From positions 1,393,501 through 1,457,500 of the forward strand of contig WPIO01000076.1 of assembly GCA_009760855.2 (NCBI GenBank): a DNA stretch of 64,000 bases. The letters are read 5' to 3'. The notes under the pieces were generated by a model. The model was not told the DNA's origin. It searched no databases and was given only the letters and a program-made list of their open reading frames with translations. The number at the start of each line of letters is the position of its first letter. Position 1 is the first letter of the stretch. The stretch comes from Cristatella mucedo (taxonomy: Eukaryota; Bryozoa; Phylactolaemata; Cristatellidae). Both the position numbers and the translations under genes were made by a program. This document shows positions 37,301-47,452 of this stretch, one piece after another.

Positions 37301-40300
37301 CCCATCGACATCAAAAGCTCTGGAGTCTCCCACTGAGGTAGGACCTGAACTGTAGCAGTGCAGCGATGCCATAGTGAGATGGAAGGTGTTCGAGAAGGAC
37401 TGGGTGTATTATAGTATTAAATGTTGCCAAAATGTTAAGCCAAACTATCTGAAGAGACTTGGCCTGAGTCTGCATTCTTTAGAAGCTGGTTATGTTCCCA
37501 AGGCAATACTGAATCTATGGAATGATTGCCTCTAGAGCCTGACTTGAACTTGCATGCTAGGTTTGAAGTTTTGATGAACCAGTTTAGCTGGTCTGTCACA
37601 ACTCGTTCCAGTGTCTTTGATAGGAGCAGTAGTAAGGAGACAGAGCACCAGTGGCTTAGATTGTTCTGGTCTAGTGTAGCCTTTGAGTGGCCTAACAAAG
37701 CCTTTTTGCGGACGCAGGGATAAGACCGAAACAGAGGATATATTTATCATTTTAGCTATGCGTGATAGCACGAACAGATCAATGCATCGAAGAAGGAGAA
37801 CAACAGTTATAAGGGTCTAGAAGGCTAGTTGTCTTCTTTGAATTGGAGATGAACTTCAAGATGATGTCACTAGTTGCAGACTTGAATGTGGATTGAAATT
37901 GTGAATTCGTGAATTGAATGTGGCCTTGCAGGGGCTGCAAGGACCTGAGGTAGAGGAGTCCAGCGGGCATGTTACTGAGGAAGAGGAGTACAAGAGTTAG
38001 GCATTTTGAAACTGAGCATTGGTATAGTAAGAAACGTTTTACTGGGGCTGAACTTTGGAGTTGGGGAGCTGGCTAATCAGGTGTTTGGCTAGAAGGGGGC
38101 ATTCCACGTGGCCACGATGTGATGGAGGAGTCTGCAGCCCTTTGAGTAGCCCTTCCTTCTAGATCCAACTCTTCGTCTTCTTCTGGCTCCGCAGGTCTGC
38201 TGACCTTGGGTTGTCTCTCAAGCTCTCAAACTCTGTAGTTTCTGCTCCTCAAAGGATTTCACGGCCTCAGTACATGGCTGGCTTGCTCTTTCCGCACTGC
38301 CAGCTGCCTTAGAGCCTGTTTCAGTCACCTGGTGAAATGCCTTGGGCAGGGCAGCAGCCTCGTTTACCTATCAGCAGAAGAGCCTTAACGGCTAGCGTAC
38401 CCACTTGCAGTGGGCAATAAAGAATTCCATGCTGCTGGGCTCCTGCCCAAGACCTGGCCCGAGAACCGCGATTGAGTACCCCTGGGCTACCTCTCTGGGC
38501 AATTGCCTGTTAGTAGGTTTCAGAAGGGCAATTCTGGTGCCATGGTAACATATGCTATCGATACCGATCCTCCGAGCTTAGTCTCCCCAGCATGAGCTCG
38601 ATGCAGGATCAATACACACTCTAGTAGGAACTGAGCTTCGACTAAACCTGCCTCCTTTTAGATCGATTGGAGCATAGGAGTGTAGTTTGATATTCGAAAT
38701 AGCTGTAGCAAGAGGAGGATCGTTCATTTGTATTTCTTTGTTGTAACCAGATGCGCTGTTTTATTATCTTACGATACAATTTGTTTTAGGAACTTATCCA
38801 TGTGTTACCTCGTCCAACTGCAGCATTGGTGGAGTATTCACTGGCTTGGGCATACCGGCTTTGACTGTTGGTGAAGTAGTAGGTGTGGTAAAGGCCTATA
38901 CAACACGTGTCGGCACTGGCATTATGCCAACAGAGCAGTTAAATGCAAGTATCAGTACTACTACGTCGAACCAGCTCCGATGCCTTTTCTGGTGCATTTT
39001 TCGAGGCCTTCTGCTGCATGGTTTCATAATACCTGGTGTGATTGCCATTTAACTGGTAGCACATGTATTGCTCATATACCTTTTAACTTGTGCTAGTTGA
39101 TCATATTAGTTCACATTTGCTACTATTGTATAAGTACCATATTAAGTAGCTCCAGTTGTTCATGGCTGATTGATTGTCTTGCATTCTACCTAAGTGTTAT
39201 GAACATAAAAGGAATGCTGTAAAACCTTCTGTTGGATTTATATGGAAGTGGGCCTCGGGAAGAAAACACTACCTTGTCAGCATCATTGAACATTGGGGCA
39301 GATTACATGCAATGTCAAGAGTTGTTTATTTTTCGGCGGGCTGGTAGGTTTGTTGAGTATCAGCAAAGTCTGGTTTCGTTCGTTGTTGATGCAATATTTG
39401 CTATTTATATTTGTCTATTCTACAATATTTGTTTTGTTCTAGGTGATAATAATAATAATAATAATACATTTTTTATAGCGCCCTTGGAGAACTTAAATCT
39501 CTTTTTAGGCACTTGACATTAGCTGTAGTGGAAGAATGATCGAGTGTTTAGTGGTAGCATGCTCAATGGCAACAAGCATAACATGGTTAGAGGCGATATG
39601 CATAGCGTCAGAATGCAAATCTGGTTTGTGGCAGCATGCACAGTATGCATAAGTGGTAAGGAAACTAGGCCAAGATGCTCTAAACGTGGCTTTCAATTCG
39701 GTTGCCTAATGAAGCTCCTGTAGTTTTTCGAGTGGGTGTGCAGATCTATTTTAGAGCCCAGAGTTTAGTTATTGTGCATCATAAGCAGGGCTGTCTTTGG
39801 TTTCTATGCTTTTTGAGACTGGCGATGTTTTGCTATTTTTCTGTTTTATTATGAATAATTGTGGATGCTTATGAGGCTTGCTTCCGGCGCTGCATTGTAT
39901 TTGGCATTTCCGGTAGAAGCTGGAACAAGCAGTCTTTTGTCGATGCACGAGCTCTTGCTGCTGTCTAGTATTAGTATTAGTATTAGATTAGAGTTAGCAG
40001 CAACTTGCCCTGATAGTGCCGGTCTGCACGGTCTTGTAGGAGGTGGGAGAACAGCTGCAGACCATTGGCCGTGAGTATGGTGTTACCACTGGTAGAAGAC
40101 GTCGCTGCGGCTGGTTGGACCTTGCTGTCGTTAAATACAGTGCTATGATAAACGGCTACACGGCGTGAGTATTAATTACTAGCGTTCCAATCGTCGTTGA
40201 GCCTTTCTGGACAGCTTTTCACCACTCCCAAACCCGAAGTCTGTAGGCTCCAAACTTGTAGCCCATCAGTTAGTTCCTTAGTACGCACTGCCGGCCTCTT

Positions 40301-43300
40301 AATTGCACGTGGTTGCTCTCATGGATGCCATGTCCTTTGCAACGCGAGGAGGCAATGAGTGGTGCTGTTGGCCAAGCCATGCCATTTCGTTTGTGGCAGG
40401 AGATGGTCATTTTCATGACAGATCCCAGGCTCAGCATGGGATCGGTCCTTCTTTTCACCCACTAATCTTTCCCTCTGGCCTCTGGCATCGTCAAACGCAA
40501 GTCATACGTATGATGCATCAAGCATCAAGCATGTATGGCCTATCATCAAGACCTCATCAAGACCTCATCAAGCATCAAGACCTCATCAAGCTCTGCGTCA
40601 TACGTGAAGCGCTTGAATAGAGAATACAAACTTCTCTCAGGGCGCTGTGCAAATGCATTATATTTTTTTTCCTCAAGTTTTTAACCCACTCTCGGTTTCT
40701 GTCACCGCTTGCATTGACCTTGCATCATTTATGTCTCAGCTAAATATGTATCTTTTCTACTCACCTTTCCCTTGGGCCCATCGAACTGCACACTGTGCCC
40801 TGTGCACCGTTGCACTTTCTACCAGTGTGCTTTTCGTGCTTCCCGGTGCCCAGTTACTAAGCAACAGTTTCCTACAGCAGCAGCAGTCCTGACCATCTGC
40901 TGCTTGCGTGTGGTTTTGCAGGCTTCTCTACTCACAATGTCCTGCTTGTCCGTTCGTGACCATTGCCTCTCTCCCAGTGAGTTATATAGTGCTTGGATAG
41001 AGATTTGGTTCACTTAGAATTAAACCCATGCTAGGTATGTAAGTTTTTTGTAAGTTATTTTGTCAGCTAGTCAGCTGTTAGTTAGTAAGTCCATTATAAT
41101 CACCGATGCTTAAATTACTCCTGTTTCGACATTCATAGTACTACTGCGACGGTACGGCAACAATAAATGTTGTGGCAAAAAAAGGGGAGGGAATAATTGC
41201 TACTTCGAACATGTACATAGCTGCAGCATGCACTCAAATGAACCTGCCTTGCTGTGGCTGCCTTTGGTTAAAGATGGTCAGCACGTCTGTACGTTCGGTA
41301 CGTGCGACTTGCTGCGAGATTCGCTACCGAATGCTGACAGATGAATTTAGTAAAATTGGATTCAGGTTCGTTTTTTAAGGGAGTTATGAAATATTATTTT
41401 GAAATACTATTTCAATTTTCCTTATCTACACATTCAGCTGCAATAACTAAGAACTCGAGGATTGGCAATCAGTGGGGCATGCTCACCAACTTGGACAGCA
41501 GGCACTCGGGATCGCCTGCCAAAGCAAAGTTAGAATAATCCCATGATTCTTCACTGGTTCCGGCTAATTTTTTATGTAAAGACCTTTAGTTACTGCCGCC
41601 ATTGTTGGCCGGCAAGTTTTCACTGAAAGGAATTGGAAACAGCCATGACTAGCAAGCAACGAATGAAGCCACTCCGTGCCACGCTGCCAAAACCAATGTC
41701 GGCAAACTCTACATCAGGAAGAGACAGCAAGAAGAAGCTTCGCGCTGTCAAAGCTCGCAGCAAGCGCTTCACTTACGACATAGTCAAAGACAGAAAGAGA
41801 CTGGAGATAAGATAAGATTCGAGCTCTTGACGACTCAGGTCGTGGTGTGGACTGGCTTGCCCCTCTGTAGGTCGGGCTCACCAGAAGGCTGGTCATATCA
41901 CCACGTCAGCAGGCACTCAGGCCCGCCCGTATTATGCGATGCCAATGCACGGAAAATTTCCGTGCTTTGACATGGGCACAAACAAGTGCCATTTAAAAGC
42001 ATTATTTCGTATATCTTCTATTTATTAACACCAGTTATACGCAGATATGATTTTTTGCTTAGCCTCAGCTTCATTGCTTTCGACTCTACCTTCGACTCAA
42101 CTTCATTAGTGAGAGTATCTCTCCGACACACTCCCCCATCAGGCCAAGCATCGTACCATCCGCTTTTCGGAATCCAACAGTCTAGAAATACCTCGTACAA
42201 ACCTTAAATCTTTTGGAGACCGTGCCTTTAGTTCGTATGCTCCGAAAGCCTGGAACTCCCTCCCGACCTGCGTCAGAACATCCCCTGACCTGACCACGTT
42301 TAAAAAGAACTTAAAAAGCACACCTACTTAGGACAGCATTTAGTGGGTCCCTGTGATTCGTCCTTTGCGTGCTTATGCGTGCTGACACTGTGCATGCTGC
42401 CACTAACCACATTTGCATGCTGACCTTGTGCATGTCACCCCTAACCATGTTCATTTTGTTTGTTTTTCAAGCATGATTTTACTTACCATCCAATTGCATT
42501 TCCCTTTGCAGCAAATGTAAAGCGCCTAGAAAGAGATTAAGTTCTCTGAGGGCGCTTTATCAAGTACATTATTATTATTATTATTATAGAGTCGATGGCC
42601 CCTTATAACTTTTTTGGCCATGCCTTTGCCCGAGACCCGAATGTCGGGATGTAATAATACATCTTTACATTTGTGTACGTATGCAGGAGCTTCCTAATGT
42701 TAGACCGATGGTCTGTGGCCAAGCATAAGAAAGGGCGTTTGATTAGTTATTTTTGTATGCTTGGTTAGCACATATATTGTTTAATCCTTTAATTAAACTT
42801 TTCAAATTTAGTCTGCCTCATATGCAGTAAGCTAACAATCCTTCCAGCGACTTGCAACAACACCGGCTGTCAGTTACCAGGGCTGTAGGGAAACGCTAGA
42901 GTGCGAAATTCTTTTGTGCGATCTTGCTGTGCGCCAGAGTGCCAAGCTGGCTCTTTGGCCTATCTTAAATTCTCTGCAGTGCTTGAAACAGGTTTTATCA
43001 CTCTGGACAGTACAAAGCCACTTCTTCAAGGTGTTTCACTGTACGAGACTTGATTTGTACCAATGCCTGTGCTGCACATCGCCCATGCCAGAGAGGGTGT
43101 CAGCTGCTTCCGGTCGGTAGAGTCCGATCTGCCATGACAATGTTGAACGTTCGCGGAGAGGAGGAATGCGTCAGCCGAAAGGTCCATTCTCGAATGAGGG
43201 GGGGGGCTGATTTGAAAGGATTTTGCACTCATTTGGAATAATGCCTCCCATCTTTCTCCTTGTACTTTTTGCTTTGTGTCATTGCGCTTGTTCACTTATG

Positions 43301-45661
43301 GCGAACCGTTTCATGCATTTGATTCTATAGTTGCCAGATATTAATAACACATGCGTGACTCGTTGGTAGAGCTCAAAATGTGGTAAGCCTGCAATGGATT
43401 TCTGTCGTGCTGCTAAACCTTGGTTAATTTTCAGAGTGGTTAGTGACCGCTATTTCACAGTCATTTCGTGCTCTGTCGCTGCCCGCGTTTCTGCGTTTCT
43501 GTGTGTGTGTGTGTGCGTGTGTGCGCGTGTGTGCGTGTGTGCGTGCGTGTGTTAATTTATTAAGTGAACAAGTGAACACTGAAAATTGGCAAGCGTGAAG
43601 GCTGGCTGAAGGAGGCGCTCGGCACGCTGTTTTGCTGCTGCGAAGGCAATGTGGGTAGTCCTTGTCGACTTGAACAGTGCACCGAGATGCCACGGAGATG
43701 AGCATTTGATGAGCAAAGTAGCTGTCTCTCACCGACCGAGCCAACGTTGGCTATTTGCCTCCGGAATATTGCCTGGTCACCCACATTCCCATTTCGACAG
43801 TGCTTCTCCTGGCATGCACAGTTGTGCTAGCTGCACGGTTATTACCTTGGTTGTTTGTTCGTGGAGTGGTTTCATTGCAGTTGTGATAGATAGCTCAAAC
43901 GTAGTTGACCGTCCTGAGACCCTGCAGCTAGTCTGTTTGTAATCAACTGCAACTGACTCGGTTGCCTGCAGCTGAAAAAGCAAGTGCTCACCCTGGGTTC
44001 CTTCTGTCTCATTATAGTCTCTCTCTTTCTTTTTCAGTCTAGCTGTCACCAAGGTCGACATTTTGGACACGTTCAAAGAACTGAAAATAGGCATTCAATA
44101 CCTCAAAAATGGCAAAGCGATCGACTATTACCCTGGTGTGTCGCTGCGTTCGGTTTGCTGGCATGCATTAGTTTTGTATCTCATGAAACCCTCGACTGAT
44201 GGCCTCCCCCTCCCCTCTCTATCGTCTGCTGCAGCATCAGAGGAGGAGCTCCGCTCCATCGAGGTGAAATACGTCACCGTGCCTGGCTGGAACACGAGCA
44301 CATGCCACGTGCGCACGTACGAGGAGCTGCCTGAAAGGACGAAGCGTTACCTCAGCATCATTGAGGAAGTCATCCAGATTCCAGGTTTGTTTGTGCTGAC
44401 TTTGCTCCTCAACGTGTGAACTCCAGTGATCCGGCCTTCCCCTCCAGGCATGCATTGCGTGCAGCAGCGCCGTCACCTTTAGAAGCCGCGATCCGATTTG
44501 TGATATTCGCTTGCCTCGTAAAAAATCGAATTTGTGCTTGGCCGATTGGGCGAACAGATGCAGAACCCATGGGAAGACTACTCCCCAGCTTGGCCGCTGG
44601 GCTGGGGGCTGTCTGCGCCACCCCCAGAACCTGCACACGTGGGGGTGCGTGTGCTGCTGGCTGTGTGAAGACAGCAAGATCAAGCATTATTGTGCAACGT
44701 TAAGCTTGCAGCTCCACGCAGCATCCAGCTGGTTGAGCAGTTCGCTTCTATTGGTTGACACTGGCCTCGAGATTACATTTGCCGAATATGATTATGCAGC
44801 CCCCTTTTTTAAAGTCCTGCTGTCACTAAAAGTGAAGGGATTTGCGGTGCGGAGGCGGAGACCCAGGCGCAGTCATCACCTTTAGCGTTGCAGTCAGACT
44901 GCCACAGTCACAGAGCCGTTGATCGTAGTGAGTGCATTGCACGTTCTAAAGCTGCAAAAGCCACATGGTTGGTATGGAATTTGCCCATTTAAGCATTTAT
45001 TTTGTTGGACTAAAAATTTAGTAGTTTTAGCATTTGGCTCCATGCTAGCTCTTTTGAATGTGCTCAATCGCTGTGGGCACGAGGTTTTCCCCTACCTACC
45101 GTTTTCCCCCTACCTACCGAGTTGTGCACCATCTGTAATCGCCTGATTGAACATGCTGGTACACTAGCAAACAGTGAGTTACAGAAGTCAAGACGGGATG
45201 TCACAAATGCATGGACCAACTTAGATATGGTATCCTCATCTGAACAAGCCAGAATTTTAGCTGAATGTCGGCAGACTTGATTGTGGAGCTGATGTGGTCG
45301 TCTAACGATAGGTCACTTTGGAACATGACACCTAGATTTCGTGCAGATTCAACAGGAGTTATGCTAGTAGAGCCGATTTTGAGCATTAACCTTTGCAATT
45401 TCTGAATCACACTTAGTTTTCCCATAACTAGTAAGTTAGTCCTGTCAATAATCTTTCAACTTCCCAAGACATTAACTTTGTACAATCAGCTCAAACGTGT
45501 CGGCAAACCCTCCTAGATACGAGCAGTTTAATGCATTCGAGCGTGAAATATTAGACCGATGCACAACGAACGAATGCCACCAATGAAAACAATCCCTTTC
45601 ACAATGACGATTTTTTTTTATAAATTTGTATGCAACAGTAAAATAACGAGAGAAAGTAATA

Positions 45662-45692
<31 letters not shown>

Positions 45693-46878
45693 TGCACTTG
45701 ATAAAGTGCACTCAGAGAACTCAATCTCTTTTTATGCGCTTTACATTTGCTGCAAAGGGAACGCGATTGAATGATGAGTAATATCAAAGTGACTTTGATG
45801 ATTAATATTCCTTTTAAAATGGCAGATTTTTAGTGCCTTAAAATGACTACATTGTTCTTATTTGGAGGTACGTGGACACACTTTCTTCCTGTACAGCATA
45901 TGTAAAGTGCCTAGAAAGAGACTGAATGAGTTCTCTGAGGTTGCAATCCAAGTATTAATATTATGTAAAATTATTATTAGTATGAGAGCAATGGTGCTCT
46001 GGCTATGCTCGGTTCCTAGCTTTATACTACCGCCAATCATGCCGAATACCGTCAGGTTGACTGCCTCTACAGAAGGGCCAAATGTGGGCATTATCCCAAA
46101 CGGGACATTGGTAACATCGCAATTGCTATACAGCTGAGAATTGGTGAGACTTCAGTGAGATACACCCTAAAGAAGATCTATACAACCGGTATCATCCATA
46201 TTGCAAAAGAACCGGGCCTCTCACTAGACCCGCTAGGACAGACTGAATGAGTGTGAAACGTATGACTTAGTTTCACTCTCCTCCCCCTCCCGTGCGAAGG
46301 TTCATTCTCAGAGCCTTCAGGTAGCTCATGGGAAGCTAGTTGGTAGGGATACCATTAAGCATCGACTAGATGAACAAGATGCTTTTGTTTGGATCCCAAA
46401 AAAAAGGAGGCATTTCTGTCCATCAAGCATAGAGTGGCCTATGTGGAGTGGGCCGCTGGGCGAGAGTACACTGGGCCAACCAAGACTGGAGCAAAATCGA
46501 ATCTGGTGATAGGTGTAAAGTCTGCATTTTCTTCAGTTCCTCATAGCTGTACAGAAAATGTATACAGTACATGTGTCATTGCTCCAACGAAGGTTTCGGG
46601 GAATGCTGCCTTGTGAAATTCTGGCGGCTTAGGGTGTGAAGCTGTTGTGTGTGGTATGGTGTAGAGCTGCTTCTGTAGCTGATACCTGGCATTGTGACGC
46701 AATGTGCTTATATATATATGTATATATATATATATATATTAGCTAATATATTTATATATATATAGCTAATGTAGAGCTAATATATATATATAGCTAATAT
46801 ATATATATAGCTAATATATATATATAGCTAATATATATATATAGCTAATATATATATATATAGCTAATATATATATAG

Positions 46879-46965
<87 letters not shown>

Positions 46966-47452
46966 CTAATCCAAAACTTTGCAATACCTAGTGCTATGAG
47001 CCTTCGAGGAGAGAATTTTCTGTTCGAGCAGGAAAATGAGCCCCAGCCATGCGGCCAAGGGTTCAAGTTCGTATTGTTTTCGCTATGCTGTGGAATTTAG
47101 TTTAGGACCATTATGCTAGCAGAGTCAATCTTCAGACCTGAACCCCATCGAGTGTCCCTGGGGTGAAGTGGATAGAAGACTCGTAGCTCGGGTGGGTCGT
47201 ATCGCACCTAAAGAATTGCCCCCATAACATTTGCAGGACGTTTGGAGTACGATAAGGCCTGATGTTAGCAAATACTTGGTTTGCTGTACTCCAAAGCGGC
47301 TCAGATAGGTTATTGCTGATCTCGAGATCGATAGTAGACTTAAAGTCAGCTAGGAGAGGTCAGTGTGCAATTTTTCATTTTAATTTCATTATTTCTTTTT
47401 AGTTAAATATGTTGGAGTTGGCCAAGACCGTGCATCCATCATCGAGCTGTAA
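23962..47452 (+). CDS. ADSS: adenylosuccinate synthetase, 12 coding exons
   Basis: Joins IMP and aspartate using GTP to make adenylosuccinate, the first committed step from IMP to AMP; cytosolic. Exons: 23962-24108, 27615-27831, 27972-28029, 29799-29844, 30027-30088, 31899-31980, 33298-33421, 38790-38944, 40040-40164, 44038-44135, 44235-44384, 47403-47452. All phases agree and give 437 residues, normal for the family. Key sites: QWGDEGKGK at 25-33 with catalytic Asp28, NNAGHT with catalytic His56, GTTKRGIGP at 143-151, [12 protein letters not shown] at 311-322 and the guanine-binding TKVD at 343-346. It ends [13 protein letters not shown]. Introns are GT-AG except intron 8, which uses GC-AG. 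The gene appears intact and under constraint despite repeat-filled introns. The start is the only Met upstream of the P-loop that leaves a sensible short N-terminus. Vertebrates have two isoforms; I cannot say which this is closer to. Confidence 0.96.
24648..24842. repeat. (TGAG)n microsatellite
   Basis: Tetranucleotide array of nearly 50 units with three TGGG variant units at about 24685-24698. Confidence 0.97.
26280..26335. repeat. 28-bp perfect tandem duplication
   Basis: The unit starts GAACAGACTCTTCTG and is present exactly twice. Confidence 0.95.
26425..26613 (-). mobile_element. SINE-1, near full length
   Basis: Reverse copy with AAATAAAT tail complement, CTAGCTGATTAAACAGCCTC, body, GGAATCGAACCCACGACCTC and TGTGCCATCACGGC head. 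Confidence 0.9.
27615..27831 (+). CDS. ADSS: ADSS exon 2
   Basis: Begins GGNNAGHT, with the catalytic His, and includes FHLLPSGI and [11 protein letters not shown]. It ends SDRAHL plus one base at G|GTATGT. Confidence 0.95.
27972..28029 (+). CDS. ADSS: ADSS exon 3
   Basis: Short exon [20 protein letters not shown], acceptor CTGCAG, donor GTAAGT. Both phases match their neighbours. Confidence 0.9.
28030..29798 (+). other. ADSS intron 3
   Basis: 1.8 kb, with a 29-bp tandem duplication at 28542-28596 and no other recognised feature. It ends CTTTTGCAG. Confidence 0.8.
28542..28596. repeat. 29-bp tandem duplication
   Basis: GATCATGTCCCCTAGATCCG-based unit, two copies, the second slightly short. 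Confidence 0.9.
29799..29844 (+). CDS. ADSS: ADSS exon 4
   Basis: 46-base exon encoding [16 protein letters not shown], the IMP-binding signature loop. TTGCAG acceptor, AAG|GTATTG donor. Confidence 0.93.
30027..30088 (+). CDS. ADSS: ADSS exon 5
   Basis: Encodes [20 protein letters not shown] plus two bases. Acceptor ATGCAG, donor GTGAGC. Confidence 0.93.
30089..31898 (+). other. ADSS intron 5
   Basis: Holds a CTG run near 30435 and the CT microsatellite at 31284-31367. No exon or mobile element was recognised. Confidence 0.8.
31284..31367. repeat. (CT)n microsatellite
   Basis: Pure CT run of about 84 bases. Confidence 0.97.
31899..31980 (+). CDS. ADSS: ADSS exon 6
   Basis: 27 codons, [20 protein letters not shown] and onward, the variable helical segment of the family. 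Acceptor TTGTAG, donor GTGAGT. Confidence 0.88.
31981..33297 (+). other. ADSS intron 6
   Basis: No mobile element recognised. Ends ATTCAAACAG. Confidence 0.75.
33298..33421 (+). CDS. ADSS: ADSS exon 7
   Basis: Encodes [14 protein letters not shown] through [17 protein letters not shown]. The EGANA motif lines the nucleotide site. Donor G|GTGAGT. Confidence 0.95.
33422..34504 (+). other. first part of ADSS intron 7
   Basis: Unassigned, apart from a perfect 30-bp duplication at 34301-34360. Confidence 0.6.
34301..34360. repeat. 30-bp perfect tandem duplication
   Basis: Unit beginning ATGCAGTTTGGCTTTCC, exactly two copies. Confidence 0.95.
34505..34712 (-). mobile_element. LINE-A 3' tail
   Basis: Reverse tail, diverged: TATATAGCACCC, AACTTAATTTCTTTCTAGACACTT, then GTGTCAGCATGCAC and AATAAGCACACAAGG of the 3' UTR. 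Confidence 0.7.
34715..35405 (+). mobile_element. LINE-A 3' end, forward
   Basis: C-terminal coding blocks ([45 protein letters not shown]) with stops, then 3' UTR, the stem-loop AAAGCACCTAGAAAGAGATT and the ATT tail. It abuts the reverse tail at 34505-34712, so two insertions meet here. Confidence 0.88.
35490..35645 (+). mobile_element. SINE-1, diverged
   Basis: ACCGTGATAGCCCAGGAGG head, GGTTCGAATCC (perfect B-box), GAGGCTGTTAAATCAG tail. Confidence 0.82.
35652..35830 (+). mobile_element. SINE-1, diverged
   Basis: Head AGCCCAGTGGTTAGTGACC, a local ATCATGATCATGATC expansion in the arm, a weak B-box AGTTCAAGTCC, body and ATGAGGCTGTTAAATCAGC. Confidence 0.72.
35831..36178 (-). mobile_element. 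LINE-A C-terminal fragment
   Basis: Reverse match: AGTTCCAGGCTTTGGGAGCA, CATACGAACTAAAGGC, GTGAGTGACAAAACC, AGTCGATACGCTGCTTCATT. Tail missing. Confidence 0.75.
36180..38120 (-). mobile_element. LINE-A with intact YADD block
   Basis: The reverse tail (ATA run 36180-36205 and stem-loop complement) is followed by 3' UTR and reverse transcriptase. Read on the minus strand, the fingers segment [10 protein letters not shown] lies near 37590 and FYADDTQLY at 37150-37176 keeps both catalytic Asp residues. About 430 bases at 36650-37080 do not match the other LINE-A copies and look like a later insertion. Stops occur elsewhere, so it is not a whole active copy. The left end inside the coding region is approximate. 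Confidence 0.75.
38361..38432 (-). mobile_element. SINE-1 scrap
   Basis: AGCAGAAGAGCCTTAACGGC and CACTTGCAGTGGGCAATAAAG only. Confidence 0.6.
38790..38944 (+). CDS. ADSS: ADSS exon 8
   Basis: Encodes [11 protein letters not shown] through [13 protein letters not shown] to TEQLN. It ends at AAT|GCAAGT. No GT donor near this point gives the right phase or the conserved NE-V/I-G junction, whereas GCAAGT does. Confidence 0.93.
38945..40039 (+). other. ADSS intron 8, GC-AG type
   Basis: It begins GCAAGT, the consensus of minor GC donors, and ends TCTTGTAG. It holds a LINE-A tail at 39446-39665. Confidence 0.85.
39446..39665 (-). mobile_element. LINE-A 3' tail
   Basis: Reverse: AATAATAATAATAATACATT, GCGCCCTTGGAGAACTTAAATC, AGGCACTTGACATTAGC, then 3' UTR to TGCATAAGTGG. 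Confidence 0.8.
40040..40164 (+). CDS. ADSS: ADSS exon 9
   Basis: Encodes [14 protein letters not shown], then [15 protein letters not shown] with the Arg cluster that contacts IMP and aspartate. It ends GC|GTGAGT. Confidence 0.95.
40505..40665 (+). repeat. CATCAAGACCT tandem array joined to a SINE-2 tail
   Basis: Repeated ATCAAGACCTCATCAAG units at 40515-40590 run into GTGAAGCGCTTGAATAGAG and CTCTCAGGGCGCTGTGCAAA, the SINE-2 3' end. The SINE head is gone. Confidence 0.65.
41130..41900 (+). repeat. unclassified dispersed repeat, copy 2
   Basis: Partner of 3330-4315. It keeps an open segment starting at 41648 with basic residues (ARSKRF, KDRKRLE). No terminal repeats or target duplication were seen by eye. 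Confidence 0.55.
42115..42592 (+). mobile_element. LINE-A 3' end, well preserved
   Basis: Terminal coding segment ([20 protein letters not shown] in a short open stretch), then 3' UTR, the stem-loop AAAGCGCC...GGGCGCTTT and ATT repeats. A good reference copy for the family 3' end. Confidence 0.9.
43500..43552. repeat. (GT)n microsatellite
   Basis: GT run with GC interruptions. Confidence 0.93.
44038..44135 (+). CDS. ADSS: ADSS exon 10
   Basis: [18 protein letters not shown] onward, with the TKVD guanine-binding motif. Acceptor TTTTCAG, donor G|GTGTGT. Confidence 0.94.
44235..44384 (+). CDS. ADSS: ADSS exon 11
   Basis: [20 protein letters not shown] through EEVIQIP. Acceptor CTGCAG, donor G|GTTTGT. 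The preceding intron is only 99 bases. Confidence 0.94.
45115..45460 (-). mobile_element. LINE-A reverse-transcriptase fragment
   Basis: On the minus strand from 45425 it reads [11 protein letters not shown] and [19 protein letters not shown], matching 13530-13680 of the long copy. Confidence 0.82.
45657..45800 (-). mobile_element. LINE-A 3' tail
   Basis: ATA run of about 35 bases, then GCACTTGATAAAGTGCACTC and GCGCTTTACATTTGCTGCAA. Confidence 0.85.
45885..45982 (+). mobile_element. LINE-A tail scrap
   Basis: CATATGTAAAGTGCCTAGAA and GAGTTCTCTGAGG, then a weak ATT tail. Confidence 0.7.
46030..47330 (+). mobile_element. Tc1/mariner-family transposon relic
   Basis: Near 46110 a helix-turn-helix-like segment reads [21 protein letters not shown] Lys-rich core segment lies near 46390. 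At 47132-47320 the C-terminal catalytic part reads [17 protein letters not shown], where DLNPIE is the hallmark of Tc1 transposases, followed by [10 protein letters not shown] and TPKRLR. Stops and frameshifts are many, and an AT minisatellite (46710-46964) splits the middle. Terminal inverted repeats were not identified. Confidence 0.7.
46710..46964. repeat. TAGCTAATATATATATA minisatellite and AT run
   Basis: Several 17-20 bp units of TAGCTA plus (AT)n, followed by a pure AT run. Confidence 0.93.
47403..47452 (+). CDS. ADSS: ADSS exon 12 (last)
   Basis: [15 protein letters not shown] then TAA at 47450-47452. Acceptor TTTTTAG. It matches the conserved VGVG-R-S-I/M-I/Q-L end of the family. 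Confidence 0.95.

Larger units (their letters stand above)
40165..44037 (+). other. ADSS intron 9
   Basis: Contains a CATCAAG-type tandem array and SINE-2-like tail (40505-40665), the second copy of the unclassified repeat (41130-41900), a LINE-A (42115-42592) and a GT microsatellite (43500-43552). 42593-43499 and 43553-44030 hold nothing I recognise. Confidence 0.75.
44385..47402 (+). other. ADSS intron 11
   Basis: Holds LINE-A pieces (45115-45460, 45657-45800, 45885-45982) and a Tc1/mariner relic (46030-47330). 44385-45110 holds nothing recognised; open frames there overlap on both strands and match nothing. Confidence 0.8.

Noticed and set aside
38939-38949. GT donor at 38949 for ADSS exon 8
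   Set aside because: GCAA|GTATCA gives the wrong phase for exon 9 and breaks the conserved N-E-V-G junction; the GC donor four bases earlier fits.
44237-44703. Several overlapping open frames after ADSS exon 11
   Set aside because: They lie across exon 11 and the following intron on both strands. Only the ADSS frame shows conservation.
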